Below are positions 41,343 to 45,382 of a DNA stretch of 45,382 nt, in pieces. Under the pieces are notes generated by a model that worked only from the letters and a program-made list of their open reading frames with translations, did no database searches and was not told where the DNA came from. The stretch is from Nemertoderma westbladi. Lineage: Eukaryota; Xenacoelomorpha; Nemertodermatida; Nemertodermatidae. Both the position numbers and the translations under genes were made by a program. The DNA lies in the NCBI GenBank assembly GCA_032718475.1, contig JAUCBJ010005517.1, positions 1 through 45,382 of the forward strand, written 5' to 3'. The stretch's first letter is position 1; each line of letters starts with the position of its first letter.

Positions 41343-41896
41343 GGGCCGTGCCCAAATTTTGCAATTGCAATTTTGTGACAATTTGTGACATGGGGGGGGG
41401 GTTGCTATACTTGTGGCGTCACAATAGCACTTTGGTGAACAAATAAAATGCATAAGACCAACATCAAAAGCCGTAAGTGAAATCTAATTAAGTAATCACG
41501 AATCGAGGTGATAAAGTGTTAATTCTAAGTGGCGATAAAGATGAAGAACACCACATTGACTGGGTAGATAAGGACGAGGTAGAGTGGGACCCAGGAAATG
41601 GCACAATAGTAGAACCTGGTGCACTTCTGGTGATCGATGTCGAAACTCAGATGTCGTCATTCCCACGGGAGTGAATATGTGGGGTGTCTTCCTTGTTTAG
41701 TTATTGTGTACGCTGAATTAATGAAGTATTAACATTTAGTATTCATAACATAATAATTTCAAATTTAACATTTTTTATTAACTGTACTGGGTATTTTTTG
41801 TGACGTGACGTGGGAGGGGTGGGGGGATTTACAAAATTCGTGACATAGGTGGGTGGGGGGTTGAAAAAAAAAGCGTGACATCATTTGTGCACGGCT
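41343..41896. mobile_element. Small TIR DNA element with ORF remnant
   Basis: Left end GGGCCGTGCCCAAAT and right end ATTTGTGCACGGCT are inverted repeats of about 14 bp. Inside both ends lie TTGTGACA/TGACATxxGTGGG motifs and G-runs (41392-41401 and around 41815-41862), again in a mirrored arrangement. Between them 41516-41674 is an open stretch of 52 codons (SGDKDEEHHIDWVDKDEVEW, then EPGALLVIDVETQMSS) ending in TGA, without its own likely start. It is GC-richer than its flanks and may be a piece of transposase or captured exon; I do not recognise it. Target duplication unclear. Confidence 0.55.
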
Positions 41897-43650
41897 GAAA
41901 CTTGTTGTAATGAATATTGGAGAAAGAAAAATTAATTTAAATTTATGCAATTAATTGCATTTACTCCAAAAACTGTGCAGTAATCATTCTCGCAATTAGC
42001 ATATACAACAAGGCGTTCTATACTCAAGGCCTGGCCTGGCATTATTCTAGGCCCAAGAATTAGTGAAGATCGCCTTTTTAATATTTAGAGCAATATCTTT
42101 AATAATCCCCCCCCCATCGCTTCTTAAATTCTAAATTTTAGTTGGTTGGATGTGATGACTATAAAGTTCATAAAAATTGATAAAAGGAATCTCTGGAATT
42201 TTTAACATGATGTTGCCAAGGTAACCACCGGTTGAGTAATTACGAAAAATCTATTTGATTATTTAATTTGTTTACAGACAGTTGCCATGGTACAATGTCT
42301 TACATAAGTAACTTTAGATAGAGTCTTTGATTCAATAATTTACAAAATCATGTGCTTATAATGAAAACTGTCCAGTCGTAGCGCGCGTGTCGTTACCATG
42401 TTTTTCTACATTCCAGAATATAAAATTGCATTTAACTTGATGCCCCTTGGACAGTAATAAAAAATATAGTAAAATAAAGAAAGTAGAGTAAACAAAAAGT
42501 AAAATATATTTTCAAACGATGGCATGCTTACATGGCAATTATAAACATATTATAATGTCAAATAATTTTATAGATTTATATCGTCTTTTTCCACATCTTA
42601 CTAATCAGCTACGACGGAACTTTCATCATCTTGAATTACGAGCGCGTTTAGTTAAAACTTTGCACCATATTACCTTGCCAAGCAATTTATAATTTAAGAA
42701 TTATTGGCGAAAATATCATTAAAATATTGCGGTAAATACGAAAAAAGGTCATGTGTTCAACGTTCTTAACCAGGACGCTTTTAAGTTGGCGTAATTAACA
42801 AAATAATTATGTTATTCTATTTGTTATTAATAAATGTATGTAAAACTAACAATTATTATGTTTGTCTGTTTATTATTCGTGGATTTGGAGGCGGTAAAAT
42901 TGACTATAATTATTATTAATTAGAAGAAATATCCTAAACTGTTTTTATTTATTTATAATATCGTGCATCCTAATAGCATTTTGTTTACGTATTTAATTTA
43001 TACGTCTCGTTTACATACGATAGTTTTTACGTCAGCTCAAACCCATACATAACACCCCATTCGACCGCATACAATCCACTCTCCACTAAACATGCTACTA
43101 ACTACCTGTGTGGCTTTGTTATATCCAATACAGTATGAACAATCTTCCAGCAATGTTCGTTTATAAAATCGTACGATTACAACCAGAATAATTGTCCATA
43201 ATGTTGATTATTTTAATAGAAAATTGAATTATTATTTTACTAGGTAGGTGATGGAGCATCAGCATAGTGTATCTGTATATTATAACTTAGAACTGTGGCT
43301 AACTTTTCTACGGTAGATAAGAATGACTGGGTGAGAATTATTGTTTAAACGGGATAAACTTTTCGGGATTTTCCGGGATTGTTATTTTGAATTAAATTTT
43401 CTTAATGTTTTCAGTATATGTGGCAGAGGGTGTATGAAAAGGATTTTATACAAATTTATTTCACTCTGCTGGAAATATTGGTGAGATAAAAATTATATTA
43501 AAATTAATATATATATTTGATGCTAAATTAAAGTATGTTCTACTTTTATAAGCAGCGGTTAATTTTCGATTATACCTATTGGTGCCTAATTACCAAGGAA
43601 AAAAGTAGAATCTACATCATAAAAGTAGAAACAACTTTTCTAGAAGAGGT
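41897..43650. other. Intergenic, nothing recognised
   Basis: Very AT-rich sequence with no supported ORF, exon or RNA gene. Confidence 0.5.
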
Positions 43651-43654
43651 CTTA

Positions 43655-43935
43655 CTTTGCGTAGTGGTTTGATCCGTTGCCATGAATTCACATCTCTTAT
43701 TCCGGTGATCGCGTGTTCGAACCCACATGGGTGCCAAGGATGTTTTTATTTCGGCACGATCAGCACATATATCCCTGCATCCTAGATTGGCCTCCACATA
43801 AGTACTAACTAAGGTGGTTTCCTCTGGGCTGGGGGTATATATCCAGGGGGACCACACTGGAAATAAGTCGTTAGACTTTCTGCGTAATCCATGGCCTTAC
43901 GGTTGAAGGAAACTTTTAACTTTACTTTACTTTTT
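43655..43935 (+). mobile_element. tRNA-derived SINE
   Basis: A-box-like TTGCGTAGTGG at 43657-43667 and B box GTTCGAACC at 43715-43723 head a body containing TTTCGGCACGATCAGCAC and GCCTCCACATAAGT. The end is a simple tail (TTTAACTTTACTTTACTTT, about 43912-43935). Head, body and short-repeat tail in this order are typical of a SINE. The family is not identified. Confidence 0.6.
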
Positions 43936-45382
43936 ATTCCAGTTTTAAATGTTTTTAGTTTTACGGGTGTACCAACACTTTAAATCGTTGTTAAACCGTT
44001 ATCGTTAAATCTTGTGAATCTGGCCATAATCTAAAGTAATATATTCTGTGTAGACTGTCATATTATTTCCAAAATTTAGATCTCCCTGTAGCTATGGATA
44101 CATAATATACCTGAAATTTATCCATCTCCAGGGTAAAATCTACTAAAATATCATCTGATTACTCCAAAACATAAAACTGTAACCCGTTCTATTGACAACG
44201 TAGTACGTGTATATTCATAATGTTTTGGTTAAAATAACGCGCTTCTGTAACCTGCTCTTTCCCCTTAGGTCATGACTTTCAAAGGCTCAATGTTCAGATA
44301 TACGTTTACAAGAAAATCTACCTAAGCAATAATCATTATTAATTAATTATTGGTATTATTTGAATATATTTACACGATTGCTTATTTAGCCTAATCTCTT
44401 TAACTGTGCTATATATTATCTTGGCCATATTATTTGCATGATGTTAATTTGCAATAATTGTTTTCGGATAAATTGGATATATATTATTACAATCTTTAGC
44501 GTATTTATATTGTATATTTTGTTATATGTTGCGACTACTTATTGTATTTGTCATGTGTATATGTGCTTTTAAACTAATTTATTAAAAGTCATTGTTTTCC
44601 GAATTTTAATACCGGTGCAAACATTATTTTCAATGGATCGATTAAACGTTATATAAGTTTTGAATTTTTTATTTTCTTTGTCTCTCGTAGGACTGCACCT
44701 TCTCAGCATTCAGTTCAATATATTTCATTTAACAACCTTCTCACCATTCCGTTCAATATATTTCATTTAACATTTTGCTGATGGATGTCAGAACTAATAA
44801 AACTACTTCAAAACATTCGGACAGTCCGCGGCCCACCTTGAGTGTTACTGGAACGAGTGATGTCCCCTTTCAACAATCTCATAGAACAGTTATATTGTTA
44901 TTTTACAGCTAGTTTTATATTCTGGCTGCCGACACATACCTACATACATACCCCGAAACATTTGGAAAACTACTACTACTACTACTAAATTAATATGTCT
45001 TCCAGGCTTCTCTTATTTGGAAATCTACCTTGGAGTCTGTTTTGCTTCAAGCTGTTTTGTTCCAACAAGCATAAAATGTTACAAAAGCATGACAATTGCG
45101 GTGAATGATGAATGATTTCAAGAATAACCTTCAGTCGTCTGTCTGACATTTTGTCGACGAATTTAAAGTGAAGTAGTACTTTTGTTTAATTAAATTAGTA
45201 TATGTTATTGGGGGAGGTCGTGTCGACTATGGTTGAATGGGGTATAAGTAAAGCTGTGTTATCGCTGGTCAAATTATATATACGTTTACTAGGGAACTAG
45301 GTTAAACATTGTTGGGAGCGATCGAATTGTATTGATTGTGTACCGGATGTGACTGCGATTGCATACGCGCTCGCTATAATAT
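43936..45382. other. Intergenic, nothing recognised
   Basis: AT-rich right edge of the window; apart from the small tandem repeat at 44698-44773, no gene or element seen. Confidence 0.5.
44698..44773 (+). repeat. 38-bp tandem duplication
   Basis: Two units starting CCTTCTCA (44698 and 44736), both containing GTTCAATATATTTCATTTAA, with a few differences between them. Confidence 0.85.

Noticed and set aside
41516-41674. Missing C-terminal exon of PDZD8
   Set aside because: It lacks a pyrimidine-rich acceptor, does not look like a coiled coil, and sits between transposon-like inverted ends.

Overview
The window is nuclear DNA of an animal, most likely a marine invertebrate. It is AT-rich and dense in retrotransposons. 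The genes are spliced with ordinary GT/AG introns, and the recognisable proteins are metazoan. The 8-mer TAGGCCTA and the string TACAGTA/TACTGTA recur far more often than chance. I associate that with invertebrate deuterostome genomes, but this is a weak inference and I do not name a species.

Three cellular genes are supported. (1) RSPH9, a radial-spoke head protein of motile cilia, is one intact intronless ORF at 7246-8061 (minus). (2) A class A rhodopsin-like GPCR of 309 residues lies on the minus strand. I assembled it from three exons (21804-22013, 15957-16096, 13536-14115) whose splice sites and phases agree exactly. Its first intron holds a LINE and fragments of LINE 5' sequence. (3) PDZD8, the ER-anchored SMP-domain lipid-transfer and tether protein, lies on the plus strand in two large exons (32902-34482 and 36632-about 38248). 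It carries a transmembrane segment, SMP, PDZ and C1 domains. Its C-terminus is unresolved because a perfect splice donor overlaps the stop codon.

Most of the rest is mobile DNA. One LINE family with an APE-type endonuclease, RT and a conserved C-terminal tail is present in four minus-strand copies (2150-3715, 11400-12968, 16165-19140, 25316-25545), plus a displaced 5' region at 20812-21470. Other non-LTR remnants lie at 11080-11335, 23150-25305 and 30905-31688. There are tRNA-derived SINEs, two copies of a small TIR element, a fold-back element inside the PDZD8 intron, and a TIR element at 41343-41896.

Two structures stand out. At 8804-9632 a tRNA-headed repeat lies as a large inverted repeat. 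Each arm carries an identical, complete minimal hammerhead self-cleaving ribozyme motif (9005-9047 minus, 9335-9377 plus) whose stem III is a palindrome suited to dimer formation. At 29601-30621 a DNA element has ends built of arrays of a 20-bp near-palindrome, eleven exact-length units on the left and nearly four on the right. These flank a truncated integrase-like ORF, and some array units show paired changes in both palindrome arms.

The three cellular genes have unrelated jobs (cilia, signalling, membrane contact sites), and nothing suggests they act together.
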